Source of the DNA: Thalassotalea ponticola
GTDB taxonomy: Bacteria > Pseudomonadota > Gammaproteobacteria > Enterobacterales > Alteromonadaceae
NCBI RefSeq assembly: GCF_041379045.1
Contig: NZ_CP166871.1
Coordinates: forward strand, 2,666,001-2,730,000
Length of the DNA stretch: 64,000 bases
Direction of reading: 5' to 3'
Below are positions 1 through 9,185 of this stretch, in pieces (the first letter of the stretch is position 1; each line of letters opens with the position of its first letter). A program made the translations under genes and the position numbers. Under the pieces are notes generated by a model. That model made no database searches, was not told the origin of the DNA, and saw only the letters and a list, made by a program, of their open reading frames with translations.

Positions 1-318
1 ATGAATGACCAAGACGTGTTTGTTAATGTGGTAGGCGGGGTAAAAGTGACAGAAACCAGTATCGACTTGGCGTTGATTTTGGCATTGGTGTCCAGTTTTC
101 GCGACCGCGCTTTGCCACACGATTTAGTGGTGTTTGGTGAAATCGGTTTGTCGGGTGAAATTCGCCCAGTGCCATCGGGGCAAGAGCGCATTAATGAAGC
201 GGCGAAACACGGCTTTCGCAAAGCGATTGTGCCTAAAGCTAACATGCCTAAAGACCCCATTGAGGGTATGGAAATCATTGCCGTTAGCAAGTTAAGTGAA
301 GCGCTCGAAGCTATTTAG
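1..318 (+). CDS. radA: DNA repair protein RadA/Sms, C-terminal part (cut by window edge)
   Basis: This is the last 105 codons of RadA, a RecA-like, Lon-protease-like ATPase that helps branch migration and processing of recombination intermediates. The visible part matches the C-terminal Lon-like (S16-type) domain: VNVVGGVKVTETSIDLA, then VVFGEIGLSGEIRPV, then FRKAIVPKAN. Full RadA is about 455 residues, so the N-terminal zinc finger and Walker motifs lie left of the window. The ATG at base 1 is an internal methionine, not a start. Family assignment is confident; function is by homology. Confidence 0.93.
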   Translation: MNDQDVFVNVVGGVKVTETSIDLALILALVSSFRDRALPHDLVVFGEIGLSGEIRPVPSGQERINEAAKHGFRKAIVPKANMPKDPIEGMEIIAVSKLSEALEAI

Positions 319-513
319 CAAAATCTATCATTGTCTATAGTGATGGCTTGTTTTGATGGCTCGCACAACGGATACAACGGACGTCGCACACCTTCAGGCT
401 ACAATGACCTGTACACGGCTAATCTTTAGTCATTATCGGCTAATCAGGTTTCGACAGTACCCGTAGAACAAGGTAAAATACTCGCCATTAGATAACAAGA
501 CGAGAGTTTTACC

Positions 514-2808
514 TTGGCATTATTTCACACAGGTCAGCTTGCTAATGCTATGCGCGGCATCCTAGCAACCATTGCACTTTGTACCTATTCCGTTTCAGCG
601 CAACAGAATGTCACCGCCACTGAGCCTGAAAATGACACCAGTAACTCACTTACTATCGAGCGTATTTATTCAGCGCCATCATTACACGGCCCCGGTACTA
701 AACAACTAAAATACAGCCCTAATGGCAGTACCATCACCTATTTGAAAGGCAAAGACAGTGATGCAAACCGCTATGACTTATGGCAATACGATATCGCCAG
801 TGACGCTCATTCACTATTAGTGGACTCGGATTCCATTTACACTGGCAAAGAAGAGCTAAGCGACGAAGAAAAAGCGCGTCGTGAGCGCATGCGCGTTTAT
901 GGTTCCGGTATCATGGAATACATTTTGTCGTCAGATGGCAAGCGCATTATCTTCCCTATTGCCGGTGACCTGTATTTATACGACCTTGATAAACGCCAGT
1001 CTCGACGTTTGACCGATGACGTATCGTATGAAACAGACATCAAATTTTCGCCAAAAGGACGCTACGTATCGTTTATCAAAAACCAAGACATTCAAGTCAT
1101 TGACCTTGATAAGAACAAGCTTTACAAGTTAACCAAAGACGGTCGCGGCCTAATAAAAAATGGCATGGCTGAATTCGTAGCACAAGAAGAAATGGATCGC
1201 ATGACTGGCTATTGGTGGTCGCCAGACGAAAAGCATATTGCCTTTTTAAAAGTCGATGAAACACCCGTAAATGTTGAACTGAGAAATGAGATCTACGCCG
1301 ACGAAATTAAACTTTACGAGCAACGCTACCCAAGCGCAGGCAGTAATAACGTGCATGTTTCTCTGCACAGCGTTGAGCTAGCCAATGGCAAGATAAGCGA
1401 TTACAGCCTAGGTGAAAATCAAGATATTTACATCGCTCGCGTTAACTGGACGCCTGATTCAAAATACATTGCTTATCAGTGGCAAGATCGCGCTCAGCAA
1501 AACCTAAAGCTTATTTTTCAGCGAGTTAAATCTAAATCGAAGCGCACGGTAATCGAAGAAAAATCAGCGCATTGGATTAACTTAAATCACGACTTACACT
1601 TTTTAAGCAAAACAGATTCGTTTATTTGGGCTTCTGAAAAGGACGGTTTTAAACACCTTTACCTATACGATTATCAAGGCAAACAACTGGCCCAACTCAC
1701 CCAGGGTGAATGGGTGGTTGATCAACTGCTTAGTGTTGATGAACAACAAGGGTTGGTGTACTTCACGGGGCGCGAAGACACGCCACTAGAGAAACACCTG
1801 TACAAAACCACACTTGATGGCAAAGCACCAAAACACGTGATTCGCATCAGTAAGCGCGGTGGTTTCCACAACGTGACCTTTGCTAAAGACAACAGCAGTT
1901 ATATCGATCACTTCAGCAATATCAATACCCCGCCGCAAGTGAGCGTGCACGATATCAATGGTCAGATAAAAACCTACCTACAAGAGAATAAACTGGATAA
2001 CAGCCACCCGGCATTTGCCTACCTCAAAGACAAAGTACAACCTAAGTTTGGCTCAATAAAGGCCAATGACGGCACTACCGATTTGTATTACAAGCTGTAT
2101 CAACCTAGCAACTTGGTACCGGGCAAAAAGTATCCAGTCATTGTTAAAGTATACGGCGGACCGCATGCACAACGCGTGACCAACAAATGGGAAGGTATCG
2201 ACTTCACCCAGTACTTAGTGCAACAGGGGTATGTGGTATTTCAATTAGATAATCGCGGTTCGAACTATCGCGGTACAGCGTTTGAATTTGCTATTCACAA
2301 ACACTTGGGTAAGGTTGAGTTAGACGATCAAATCAGCGGTGTTAAATTTTTGCATAGCTTGCCATTTGTCGACCCTCAACGCATCGGCATTTACGGTCAC
2401 AGCTACGGTGGCTATATGACACTCATGGCGTTATTTAAAGCCTCAGATTACTTTAAAGCCGGTGTCAGTGGCGCCCCTGTTACCGATTGGATGTTATACG
2501 ACACCCATTACACTGAGCGCTACTTAGCTCATCCGAAAGACAATGCACAAGGCTATCAAGCCAGCTCTGTTTTTGATTACGTCGCTGATTTTGACGATCA
2601 ACGCAGTGCCTTATTCTTGTACCACGGTATGGCGGACGACAACGTGTTGTTTACCAATACCACCAAGCTTATCAAGGCGATGCAAGATCAAAACAAACAG
2701 TTTGAGCTAATGACTTACCCAGGCAGTAAACACAGCATGCGCGGTAAAAAAGTTAAAACGCACTTAAACCACGCTATCGTTAACTTTTTTGATCGTCGAT
2801 TAAAATAA
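514..2808 (+). CDS. S9B dipeptidyl-peptidase IV, secreted
   Basis: A prolyl dipeptidyl peptidase that removes X-Pro dipeptides from peptides in the periplasm or outside the cell. After an N-terminal signal sequence (hydrophobic ILATIALC, cleavage near VSAQQ) come a DPP-IV beta-propeller (about residues 60-500) and a C-terminal alpha/beta hydrolase. The catalytic triad is visible: Ser in GHSYGGYM, Asp in HGMADDNV, His in GSKHSM. The 764 residues fit the family. The frame opens with TTG at 514; an ATG at 550 gives a cleaner signal peptide and is an equally good start. It stands alone, converging on the MBL hydrolase gene with a shared terminator between them. Confidence 0.9.
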   Translation: MALFHTGQLANAMRGILATIALCTYSVSAQQNVTATEPENDTSNSLTIERIYSAPSLHGPGTKQLKYSPNGSTITYLKGKDSDANRYDLWQYDIASDAHSLLVDSDSIYTGKEELSDEEKARRERMRVYGSGIMEYILSSDGKRIIFPIAGDLYLYDLDKRQSRRLTDDVSYETDIKFSPKGRYVSFIKNQDIQVIDLDKNKLYKLTKDGRGLIKNGMAEFVAQEEMDRMTGYWWSPDEKHIAFLKVDETPVNVELRNEIYADEIKLYEQRYPSAGSNNVHVSLHSVELANGKISDYSLGENQDIYIARVNWTPDSKYIAYQWQDRAQQNLKLIFQRVKSKSKRTVIEEKSAHWINLNHDLHFLSKTDSFIWASEKDGFKHLYLYDYQGKQLAQLTQGEWVVDQLLSVDEQQGLVYFTGREDTPLEKHLYKTTLDGKAPKHVIRISKRGGFHNVTFAKDNSSYIDHFSNINTPPQVSVHDINGQIKTYLQENKLDNSHPAFAYLKDKVQPKFGSIKANDGTTDLYYKLYQPSNLVPGKKYPVIVKVYGGPHAQRVTNKWEGIDFTQYLVQQGYVVFQLDNRGSNYRGTAFEFAIHKHLGKVELDDQISGVKFLHSLPFVDPQRIGIYGHSYGGYMTLMALFKASDYFKAGVSGAPVTDWMLYDTHYTERYLAHPKDNAQGYQASSVFDYVADFDDQRSALFLYHGMADDNVLFTNTTKLIKAMQDQNKQFELMTYPGSKHSMRGKKVKTHLNHAIVNFFDRRLK

Positions 2809-2830
2809 CCCAGAACATTGCCAACAATAA

Positions 2831-2859
2831 AAAAGCGCGACACCTAATGTCGCGCTTTT
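2831..2859. terminator. Bidirectional rho-independent terminator
   Basis: A 12-bp perfect stem (AAAAGCGCGACA paired with TGTCGCGCTTTT) with a short loop and A/T runs on both sides. It lies between the converging peptidase and MBL hydrolase genes and can end both transcripts. Confidence 0.85.
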
Positions 2860-2900
2860 GCTATCTGTACTCGAGAGTCTCAGGGTTTTGTCTCACTGGG

Positions 2901-3758
2901 CTATGGCGCCAACTCGGCAAGAATGGTATTGAGCCAACGCTCTTCATCAATAAATTGCCAACTCCACGCTTTGTACTTCTCGCCTAGTCCACTGGCAATG
3001 ATCTCATCCTTGCTTTTCCCCGACTTTAACGCCGCATCTACCGACGCGATCGAATACTCTATCATCTCAATGACTTGTTGAACGCCCTGCTTGTTACTCA
3101 ATTCACCGTGGCCAGGAATGATCACCACATCATCGGGATAGGTATTAATAATAGACTTAATATTGGCGAGGTAGCCTTTAACACTGCCTCCCCCGTTTAA
3201 ATCGATAAACGGGAATCGCCCTTGAAAGAACAAGTCGCCCATGTGCAATACATTCGCTTGCTTGAAGTAAACAACCGAATCGCCATCGGTATGGCCCTTA
3301 GGTAAATGCGATAAACTAACCTGCTCGTCACCGATATAAATAGTTACCCCATCATTGTAAGTAACCACGGGTAAATCCGCTGCACTTTGCTTATCATTGG
3401 CAGCGACGCGTTTGCGCACATTGTGGTGAGCAAATATCGGTGCTGATTTACCAAAATGAGCGTTTGCTCCGGTGTGATCACCGTGATAGTGAGTGTTGAC
3501 CACATACTTTATTGGCACGTCTTTAATGTCTTTCATCGCCGCTTCAATCTTATCGGCCAGTGGCGCGAATTGGTCATCAACGAGAACAAAGCCATCGTCG
3601 GTTGCCAGCAGGCCAATATTACCGCCCATGCCCTGTAACATATAAACATTGTCAGCCACTTTGTTGGTGCTAATTTCAACTTGGTCAAAATCGGTGGCAC
3701 TGTGTGCACTGACGCTAAGCAACGAACAGCACAATGCTATTAATGATAGTTTTTTCAT
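2901..3758 (-). CDS. Periplasmic MBL-fold metallo-hydrolase
   Basis: A metallo-beta-lactamase-fold hydrolase of 285 residues. A signal peptide (MKKLSLIALCCSLLSVSAHSA) sends it to the periplasm. The zinc-binding HxHxDH motif is present as HYHGDHTGAN, followed by the later metal ligands in HMGDLFF and IIPGHGE. Substrate is unknown: members of this exported group are usually annotated only as MBL-fold hydrolases, and some relate to class B beta-lactamases or to quinoprotein-relay proteins. Nothing here shows antibiotic hydrolysis. It is monocistronic. Confidence 0.85.
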   Translation of the reverse strand: MKKLSLIALCCSLLSVSAHSATDFDQVEISTNKVADNVYMLQGMGGNIGLLATDDGFVLVDDQFAPLADKIEAAMKDIKDVPIKYVVNTHYHGDHTGANAHFGKSAPIFAHHNVRKRVAANDKQSAADLPVVTYNDGVTIYIGDEQVSLSHLPKGHTDGDSVVYFKQANVLHMGDLFFQGRFPFIDLNGGGSVKGYLANIKSIINTYPDDVVIIPGHGELSNKQGVQQVIEMIEYSIASVDAALKSGKSKDEIIASGLGEKYKAWSWQFIDEERWLNTILAELAP

Positions 3759-3919
3759 TAACTTACTCCCCTATAATATGAATCATTAAATATGACGGGT
3801 TGTTACAAAAAGATCAAAGTCTGTCGGATATTTTAACGCTGACTAAAACGATGGTAGCTTCAACTTAAGGGACAAGTCTGCGCAAGGTGGCTATTGTACA
3901 AGGTTTGCAAAGCAAGTGA

Positions 3920-4981
3920 TTAGCTTAAGTCTAAACTCAGCTGTGGTTTGGTGTCGGTTGCTCTATCAACAGACTTGAACATCACATGTAACCCCAACAA
4001 CCGCACCTTTTTTCCCGATCCTCGTGCCAATGCCCGTTCAAGTTGCTCAGCGAGCATCGCTTTATCTAAGACATGAGTGGTGTTTTCCACAGTCGTTTGA
4101 CTGAAATCATTAAACTTTACTTTAACTCCCTGAGATTTTATTTGTCTGTGCGTCACCCTTGACAGCCGCTGTTCAAATTTAGGTATGAGCTGATTAACGG
4201 CGCTTAAACACTCGCTCAAGCCACTGATGTCATCCATTAATGTAGTTTCTAGGGCCAGAGACTTGCGCTCTCTCGATGGTTGTACAGGCGACTCATCTAT
4301 GCCATGCGCCCGCTGATACAAGCTCATACCAAACTTGCCAAATAAGCGGGTTAGCTGTTTCACTTCACACGCCCGAACGTCAGCGCAGGTCTGCAGGCCA
4401 TGACGCTGTAGCTTGGTTAACGTTTTTGGGCCGACACCGGGAATTTTTGCCAATGGAAGCTGCTCAACAAATTGGCTTACGTCTGCTGGCGCGATAACAT
4501 ACTGACCGTTGGGTTTGTTTTCATCCGAGGCAATTTTGGCTAAAAACTTGTTTGTCGCAATGCCCGCAGAGGCGGTCAACGATAACTCGTTTTGGATATC
4601 TCTGCGAATTTGCTGGGCGATCAAGGTTGCGCTACCGCCACATTGTTGGCTATCGGTGACATCGAGATACGCCTCGTCTAACGACAGCGGTTCGACAAGC
4701 TCGGTATAACGATAAAAGATCGAGCGCAATTGCTCTGATACCTGTTGATAAACAGACATTCGAGAGGCAACTAAGGTTAAATGCGGGCACAATTGTAGAG
4801 CTCGCTTAACCGACATAGCGGAGCGCACGCCGTATTCGCGCGCGATATAATTGCACGTAGAAACGACACTGCGTTCACTGCGACCGGCAATTGCAATGGG
4901 AATATTTCGCAAGCTTTCATCATCACGAGCCTCAACGGCGGCAAAAAAGCAATCCATATCGATGTGAATTATTTTACGCAT
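3920..4981 (-). CDS. dinB: DNA polymerase IV
   Basis: A Y-family translesion polymerase. The first metal-binding motif (IHIDMDCFFAAVE) follows directly after the chosen start; the second catalytic motif is SLDEAYLDV, then the helix-hairpin-helix (IPGVGPKTLTKL) and the little-finger domain. The ATG at 4981 is preferred over one nine codons upstream because DinB proteins begin a few residues before the DMD motif. A perfect LexA-type palindrome lies 38 bp upstream, so SOS induction is expected. About 353 residues, normal for the family. Confidence 0.95.
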   Translation of the reverse strand: MRKIIHIDMDCFFAAVEARDDESLRNIPIAIAGRSERSVVSTCNYIAREYGVRSAMSVKRALQLCPHLTLVASRMSVYQQVSEQLRSIFYRYTELVEPLSLDEAYLDVTDSQQCGGSATLIAQQIRRDIQNELSLTASAGIATNKFLAKIASDENKPNGQYVIAPADVSQFVEQLPLAKIPGVGPKTLTKLQRHGLQTCADVRACEVKQLTRLFGKFGMSLYQRAHGIDESPVQPSRERKSLALETTLMDDISGLSECLSAVNQLIPKFEQRLSRVTHRQIKSQGVKVKFNDFSQTTVENTTHVLDKAMLAEQLERALARGSGKKVRLLGLHVMFKSVDRATDTKPQLSLDLS

Positions 4982-5018
4982 GGTAGCTACCCAACAACGC
5001 AACCTCAAAAAAAAACAA

Positions 5019-5034
5019 CTGTACGAGTGTACAG
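5019..5034. promoter_or_regulatory. LexA (SOS) box of dinB
   Basis: CTGTACGAGTGTACAG fits the CTGT-N8-ACAG consensus exactly, with a symmetric GTAC/GTAC core. It sits just upstream of dinB and should repress it until DNA damage. Confidence 0.88.
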
Positions 5035-5220
5035 TATAATAAAGTTAATCTTGTCAATGCAAGTGAGTTAATTCACTTGTTGAGATTAAGATAATTTGTG
5101 ACTATCTGTGCGCTTTCACATACAATAAAACTATAAGCAGTTATGCGATACCAATATGCCTCAATGCGACTCAACCTTGTCGATCGCACCACAGGCACCA
5201 ATCAAGGCTAAACACTGAAC

Positions 5221-6012
5221 ATGTATCATTACTTTAAGTTGCTCACCAAAAGACGCCGAAGTCAGTTCTTCAATGAATTCAGTGTTAGCTATGATATTGC
5301 ACCAATTAAACAGCAGAAAATAGATGCCTTTCGCCAGTTTTACGATTTAGCTGATGACCAACAGCTACCGGCGAGCTACGCCTTTATTGCCGGCTTTGAA
5401 GCCATGTTGAACACACTTAGTCACCAACATTTTGCGTTTGCACCACTGGGGTTAATTCATCTGAGTGCCGAGTTTAAGCAGTTCGCGCCCATCGATTATC
5501 AGCGACCGTTTAGCGTGGACATTAAAGTAAAGCAAAACCGCCGCCATCCGCTTGGCAAGTTAGTACAGCTGGAATCTAAATTTTTTCAAGATCACCACTT
5601 GTGCCTCATTAACACCAATTGCATGTTAAAAAAACTCACATCTGCGAGCACAGACAGCAGAGTAAAAGGCCAACAAACGTTTAGTGGCACAACTGACACT
5701 TGCGTTAACGCAGATACCGCGCGTGCTTACGCAAAAGTCAGTTACGACTACAATCCCATTCACATCAGTAAGCACTTAGCTAAGCTATTTGGTTTACCCG
5801 GTGCGATTATGCACGGCATGTATTTTGCGCACTGGTTATTGATCCGCGAAAACATACACCAACAACGGGTTAAGTTTGAATTTAAGAAGCCGTGCTTGTT
5901 GCCCACCGAAGTGGGTATCGCTCAACGTGATAACCACTATCACATATTCTCCGGTAGTGACGACTTACACCTGGTGATGAAAACATTTGATAGCGCCGCT
6001 CAAGAGGCGTAA
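5221..6012 (+). CDS. MaoC-like hotdog hydratase/dehydratase
   Basis: A double-hotdog protein of 263 residues. The second half holds the hydratase-2 type motif: VSYDYNPIHIS followed by GAIMHGMYFAHWL, with the Asp/His pair typical of MaoC and (R)-enoyl-CoA hydratases. The first half looks like a degenerate hotdog, as in two-domain members. Probable role is acyl-CoA or acyl-ACP hydration; the substrate cannot be read from the sequence. It appears monocistronic, with no clear Shine-Dalgarno sequence before the ATG at 5221. Confidence 0.75.
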   Translation: MYHYFKLLTKRRRSQFFNEFSVSYDIAPIKQQKIDAFRQFYDLADDQQLPASYAFIAGFEAMLNTLSHQHFAFAPLGLIHLSAEFKQFAPIDYQRPFSVDIKVKQNRRHPLGKLVQLESKFFQDHHLCLINTNCMLKKLTSASTDSRVKGQQTFSGTTDTCVNADTARAYAKVSYDYNPIHISKHLAKLFGLPGAIMHGMYFAHWLLIRENIHQQRVKFEFKKPCLLPTEVGIAQRDNHYHIFSGSDDLHLVMKTFDSAAQEA

Positions 6013-6198
6013 ATACCCTCAACAGAAACAAGGGTGTCGTTTTCAATCTACAGTGTTACAATCTAGCCAAGCGTTTTAGCTCGGCCTGAGAACACGTAGC
6101 GCACACCGCTTGGAAAGTCTGTTGCCGTCAAATTCCGATGCCGTAATCGTGCTAAACTCGCTTGTATATTGATTTGCTTTAAACACTGAGGAAATACT

Positions 6199-6552
6199 AT
6201 GAAGTTTATTCGCACCTTAATTATTGCTGCAGCCAGTGCAGTCCTCGTTGCGTGTGGTGGTCATGGGTTTGAGGGGGAATATAAAATTGCCTCAGCATCA
6301 GAAGATGATATTTTGGGAAGCTTAGCCGAACAGTTCGCTTCTGATACCGTTATTGTTATCGGTGCCGATTTCGTCGACACCAATGGCAAGCGAGAGAGCT
6401 ATGATAAAATTATCGTCCGCGAATCCGGCACCAAGCGTTATTTAGTGCTGATTCGTCAAGACCAAGAACAAGCTTGGGAAATTATCGACAACGATACCTT
6501 AGTGCAAGGTTCTGGCTTTTTAAAAATGACGTTAAAACGGATAAAATCCTAG
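6199..6552 (+). CDS. Small lipoprotein of unknown function
   Basis: A 117-residue predicted lipoprotein. The N-terminus is a lipoprotein signal (hydrophobic IIAAASAVLV, lipobox VACG), so Cys20 would be lipidated. The rest is a small, probably beta-rich domain with no motif I recognise. A Shine-Dalgarno-like GAGGAA lies 7-9 bases before the ATG. It is a single gene followed by a hairpin. Confidence 0.75.
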   Translation: MKFIRTLIIAAASAVLVACGGHGFEGEYKIASASEDDILGSLAEQFASDTVIVIGADFVDTNGKRESYDKIIVRESGTKRYLVLIRQDQEQAWEIIDNDTLVQGSGFLKMTLKRIKS

Positions 6553-6572
6553 CCCGAAAACGCCTCATTGAG

Positions 6573-6638
6573 TACCCTGTCTAGCGTGCTTAATTACGCT
6601 CGACAGACAGGGTAAGGTCAACGATATTTGCCTTACCC
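6573..6638. terminator. Hairpin pair between converging genes
   Basis: A long stem (TACCCTGTCT with AGACAGGGTA, inner AGCGT/ACGCT) overlaps a second possible stem (GGGTAAGG with CCTTACCC). It lies between the lipoprotein gene and the converging aldehyde dehydrogenase gene. There is no long T run, so terminator function is likely rather than certain. Confidence 0.5.
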
Positions 6639-6656
6639 TGCCCGCATGTCAGTTAA

Positions 6657-8105
6657 CTATGACGGCCTATCCATATCGCTTGTCTGACAAAATATCGCTT
6701 GTAATTCAATATATTCGCGCAACCCTTCAACGCCCCACTCTCGACCATTACCCGATTGCTTAAAACCGCCAAACGCACCATAGGTGTTAAAGTAATGCCC
6801 TTGCAGATAACACTGACCGGCGCGCAACTGCTTGCCGATATTTAGTGCATCAGCGGTGTTCGCCGCATATACCGCCGACGCCAACCCATATGCGCTGTCA
6901 TTGGCTATTTCAATCGCTTGTTGTGTTGACTGATAGCCAATGATACACAATACAGGACCAAAAATTTCTTCTTGAGCAATCGTCATATCATTACTGACAT
7001 CAGCAAAAATGGTGGGCATAACATAGGCACCATGTTGCAGTTCGCTAGGTAACTCAACGCCTCCCACAATCAACCGAGCGCCTTCATCGATGCCGCGTTG
7101 AATGTAATCGATGACGCGCTGTTGTTGCTGGGTCGAGCTCAGCGGCCCCATGGTTGTGTGCTCACTACGCGGATCGCCGACTGTGTAAGAATTAGCGATA
7201 TCCCGAGCAATATCTAACACCTGTTGGTAGTGGCTAATCGGCACCAGCATACGGGTTAACGCACTGCACGTTTGTCCACTGTTGGTCATCACGTCATGAA
7301 CCCCAAAGGCGACTGCCTGCTCAAGATCGGCATCATCGGTAATGATCAAAGCCGATTTACCACCAAGCTCTTGGCAAACTCGTTTTACCGAGGGCGCTGC
7401 GGCTTGGGCAACGCTGACGCCGGCGGCAGTCGAGCCAGTAAACGACACCATATCAACATCGGGATGTGAACAAAGGTGTGTACCTATTTGGCTACCGTAA
7501 CCGGTAAGTAAGTTAAATACCCCCGCAGGCAAGCCAACTTTGTCGCATATCTCGGCAATGATCAGATCTTGCAATGGTGTTTGTTCAGACGGCTTAACAA
7601 CCACGGTGCACCCCGTTGCCAGTGCGGGACCGAGTTTACCGACCAACTGTGATAGCGGGTAGTTCCACGGATTTATCAACACACAAACACCAATGGCATG
7701 TCGATGGTGTTGGCCACCTGGAAACGCTTCTGTTTGTTCGACATAATCGGTCATATCGGCAAATTGTCGAAACGCGTCAATACTGTCTTGAACTTGCATT
7801 TTACGAGTTAAATTATACGGGCAGCCCATACTGTCGCTAATGGCTGCGGTGAGCTCCGCTGCACGTTGCTGCATTTCATCGGCTATGGCGTTTATAAAAT
7901 GCCGACGCTGTGCCGCCGAGGTTGTTGACCAACTGGCAAACGCCTGTTTGGCTGATGCCACTGCGCGATCGACATCATCGGCACTGGCACTGGCCGTAAT
8001 GGCGATGCATTTGCCATTTGCCGGGTTGGTTACCTCAATGCGATTGCCATTTGTTACCGGTAATTGCCATTGTCCATTGATATAAAAGTGTGAATAGGTG
8101 TTCAT
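6657..8105 (-). CDS. NAD(P)-dependent aldehyde dehydrogenase (candidate trimethylaminobutyraldehyde dehydrogenase)
   Basis: An ALDH-superfamily enzyme oxidising an aldehyde to an acid. Visible landmarks are NPWNYPL, the nucleotide-binding FTGSTAAG, the general base Glu in ELGGKS, the catalytic Cys in NSGQTCSA, and EEIFGPVL. The start at 8105 (MNTYSHFYINGQW) matches the family N-terminus; an upstream in-frame ATG at 8144 would add 13 unlikely residues. It is third in a block after the dioxygenase and the aldolase, 63 bp from the latter. That context points to oxidation of the aldehyde released by the aldolase, in the manner of 4-trimethylaminobutyraldehyde dehydrogenase. The substrate is inference; the fold is certain. 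Confidence 0.88.
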   Translation of the reverse strand: MNTYSHFYINGQWQLPVTNGNRIEVTNPANGKCIAITASASADDVDRAVASAKQAFASWSTTSAAQRRHFINAIADEMQQRAAELTAAISDSMGCPYNLTRKMQVQDSIDAFRQFADMTDYVEQTEAFPGGQHHRHAIGVCVLINPWNYPLSQLVGKLGPALATGCTVVVKPSEQTPLQDLIIAEICDKVGLPAGVFNLLTGYGSQIGTHLCSHPDVDMVSFTGSTAAGVSVAQAAAPSVKRVCQELGGKSALIITDDADLEQAVAFGVHDVMTNSGQTCSALTRMLVPISHYQQVLDIARDIANSYTVGDPRSEHTTMGPLSSTQQQQRVIDYIQRGIDEGARLIVGGVELPSELQHGAYVMPTIFADVSNDMTIAQEEIFGPVLCIIGYQSTQQAIEIANDSAYGLASAVYAANTADALNIGKQLRAGQCYLQGHYFNTYGAFGGFKQSGNGREWGVEGLREYIELQAIFCQTSDMDRPS

Positions 8106-8168
8106 AGAATATTCCGCGTACCGGCTGTGCTTTGTTAATAACACTCAATAACTCTAACAATGTTTAAG

Positions 8169-9185
8169 TTATTCAGCGCACTGTTGAAATAATTCAACAA
8201 TCGCATCTATCGCTTTATCGTCAATATTTAAGTGAGTCACCAAACGCATCGACTCGCCTTGAGGTAATACGATATTCGCAGCCTGAGCGTTGCTCTCAAG
8301 TCGCGCGCGCATGTCGCGGTCAACCTTTACGTAAAGCATATTGGTGTACGCCTTTGTCAACGGCAGCGTTACACCGGCAACTTGACTAAGGCGAGTGGCC
8401 AACTGCTCTGCGCGTTGATGGTCATCGGCAAGGCGCTTAACATTTTCCGTTAGAGCGTAATGACCAGCCGCCGCTAAAATACCAGACTGACGCATACCAC
8501 CACCGAGCATTTTTCGCCAATGACGGGCTTCGTCAATCAATGTTTTTGAACTGACTAACAGTGATCCAACTGGTGCCCCCAACCCCTTGGATAAGCAAAT
8601 TGACACGCTGTCAAAGTCTGCAGCTAACTGTGCCGCACTGCACTTGGTATCAACCGCTGCGTTAAACAAACGCGCCCCATCTAAGTGCATGCGCAAATTG
8701 TAGTTATTGGCTATATCGCGAACGGCCGCGGTGTAACCGGGTGGTAAACTGCGTCCGCCATGGGTGTTCTCTAAGCAAATTAACTTGGTTCGCGCGTAGT
8801 GTACATCTTTCGGTTTAATCGCATTTTCAAGTTCGGTCAAATCCATTGTCGCATCGTTGGCCAAGGCCACAGTTTGCGGTTGTATGCTGCCCAGAACGGC
8901 CGCTCCGCCACCTTCGTAAAGGTAGGTGTGTGCGGCGCTGCCAACAATGTACTCATCTCCTCGTCCACAATGCGATAGCAAGCCTAGCAAATTGCTTTGT
9001 GTACCTGTTGGGCAAAATATCGCAGCTTCTTTATTGAGTAACTCTGCGGCATACGCTTCAAGTGCATTAACGCTAGGGTCTTCGCCGTAAACATCATCGC
9101 CAGTGGGTGCTTGAGCCATCAAACGACGCATGTTTGCACACGGTTGGGTAACGGTATCGCTGCGCAGATCGATTAGTTGTGCCAC
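8169..9185 (-). CDS. ltaE: Low-specificity L-threonine aldolase family, PLP enzyme (candidate hydroxytrimethyllysine aldolase)
   Basis: A fold-type I PLP aldolase of 338 residues that splits beta-hydroxy amino acids into glycine and an aldehyde. Signatures are the N-terminal IDLRSDTVTQP, TGDDVYGEDP, LENTHGGR, MHLDGARLFNA and the Schiff-base lysine in CLSKGLGAPVGS. The start overlaps the end of the dioxygenase gene by 13 bp, which suggests translational coupling. In eukaryotic carnitine synthesis the same family cleaves 3-hydroxy-trimethyllysine, and the flanking genes fit that use. Ordinary threonine or phenylserine cleavage is the alternative. Confidence 0.9.
   Translation of the reverse strand: MAQLIDLRSDTVTQPCANMRRLMAQAPTGDDVYGEDPSVNALEAYAAELLNKEAAIFCPTGTQSNLLGLLSHCGRGDEYIVGSAAHTYLYEGGGAAVLGSIQPQTVALANDATMDLTELENAIKPKDVHYARTKLICLENTHGGRSLPPGYTAAVRDIANNYNLRMHLDGARLFNAAVDTKCSAAQLAADFDSVSICLSKGLGAPVGSLLVSSKTLIDEARHWRKMLGGGMRQSGILAAAGHYALTENVKRLADDHQRAEQLATRLSQVAGVTLPLTKAYTNMLYVKVDRDMRARLESNAQAANIVLPQGESMRLVTHLNIDDKAIDAIVELFQQCAE

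Noticed and set aside
2901..3758. Metallo-beta-lactamase resistance gene
   Set aside because: Only the common MBL fold and a signal peptide are visible; nothing marks it as a class B beta-lactamase.
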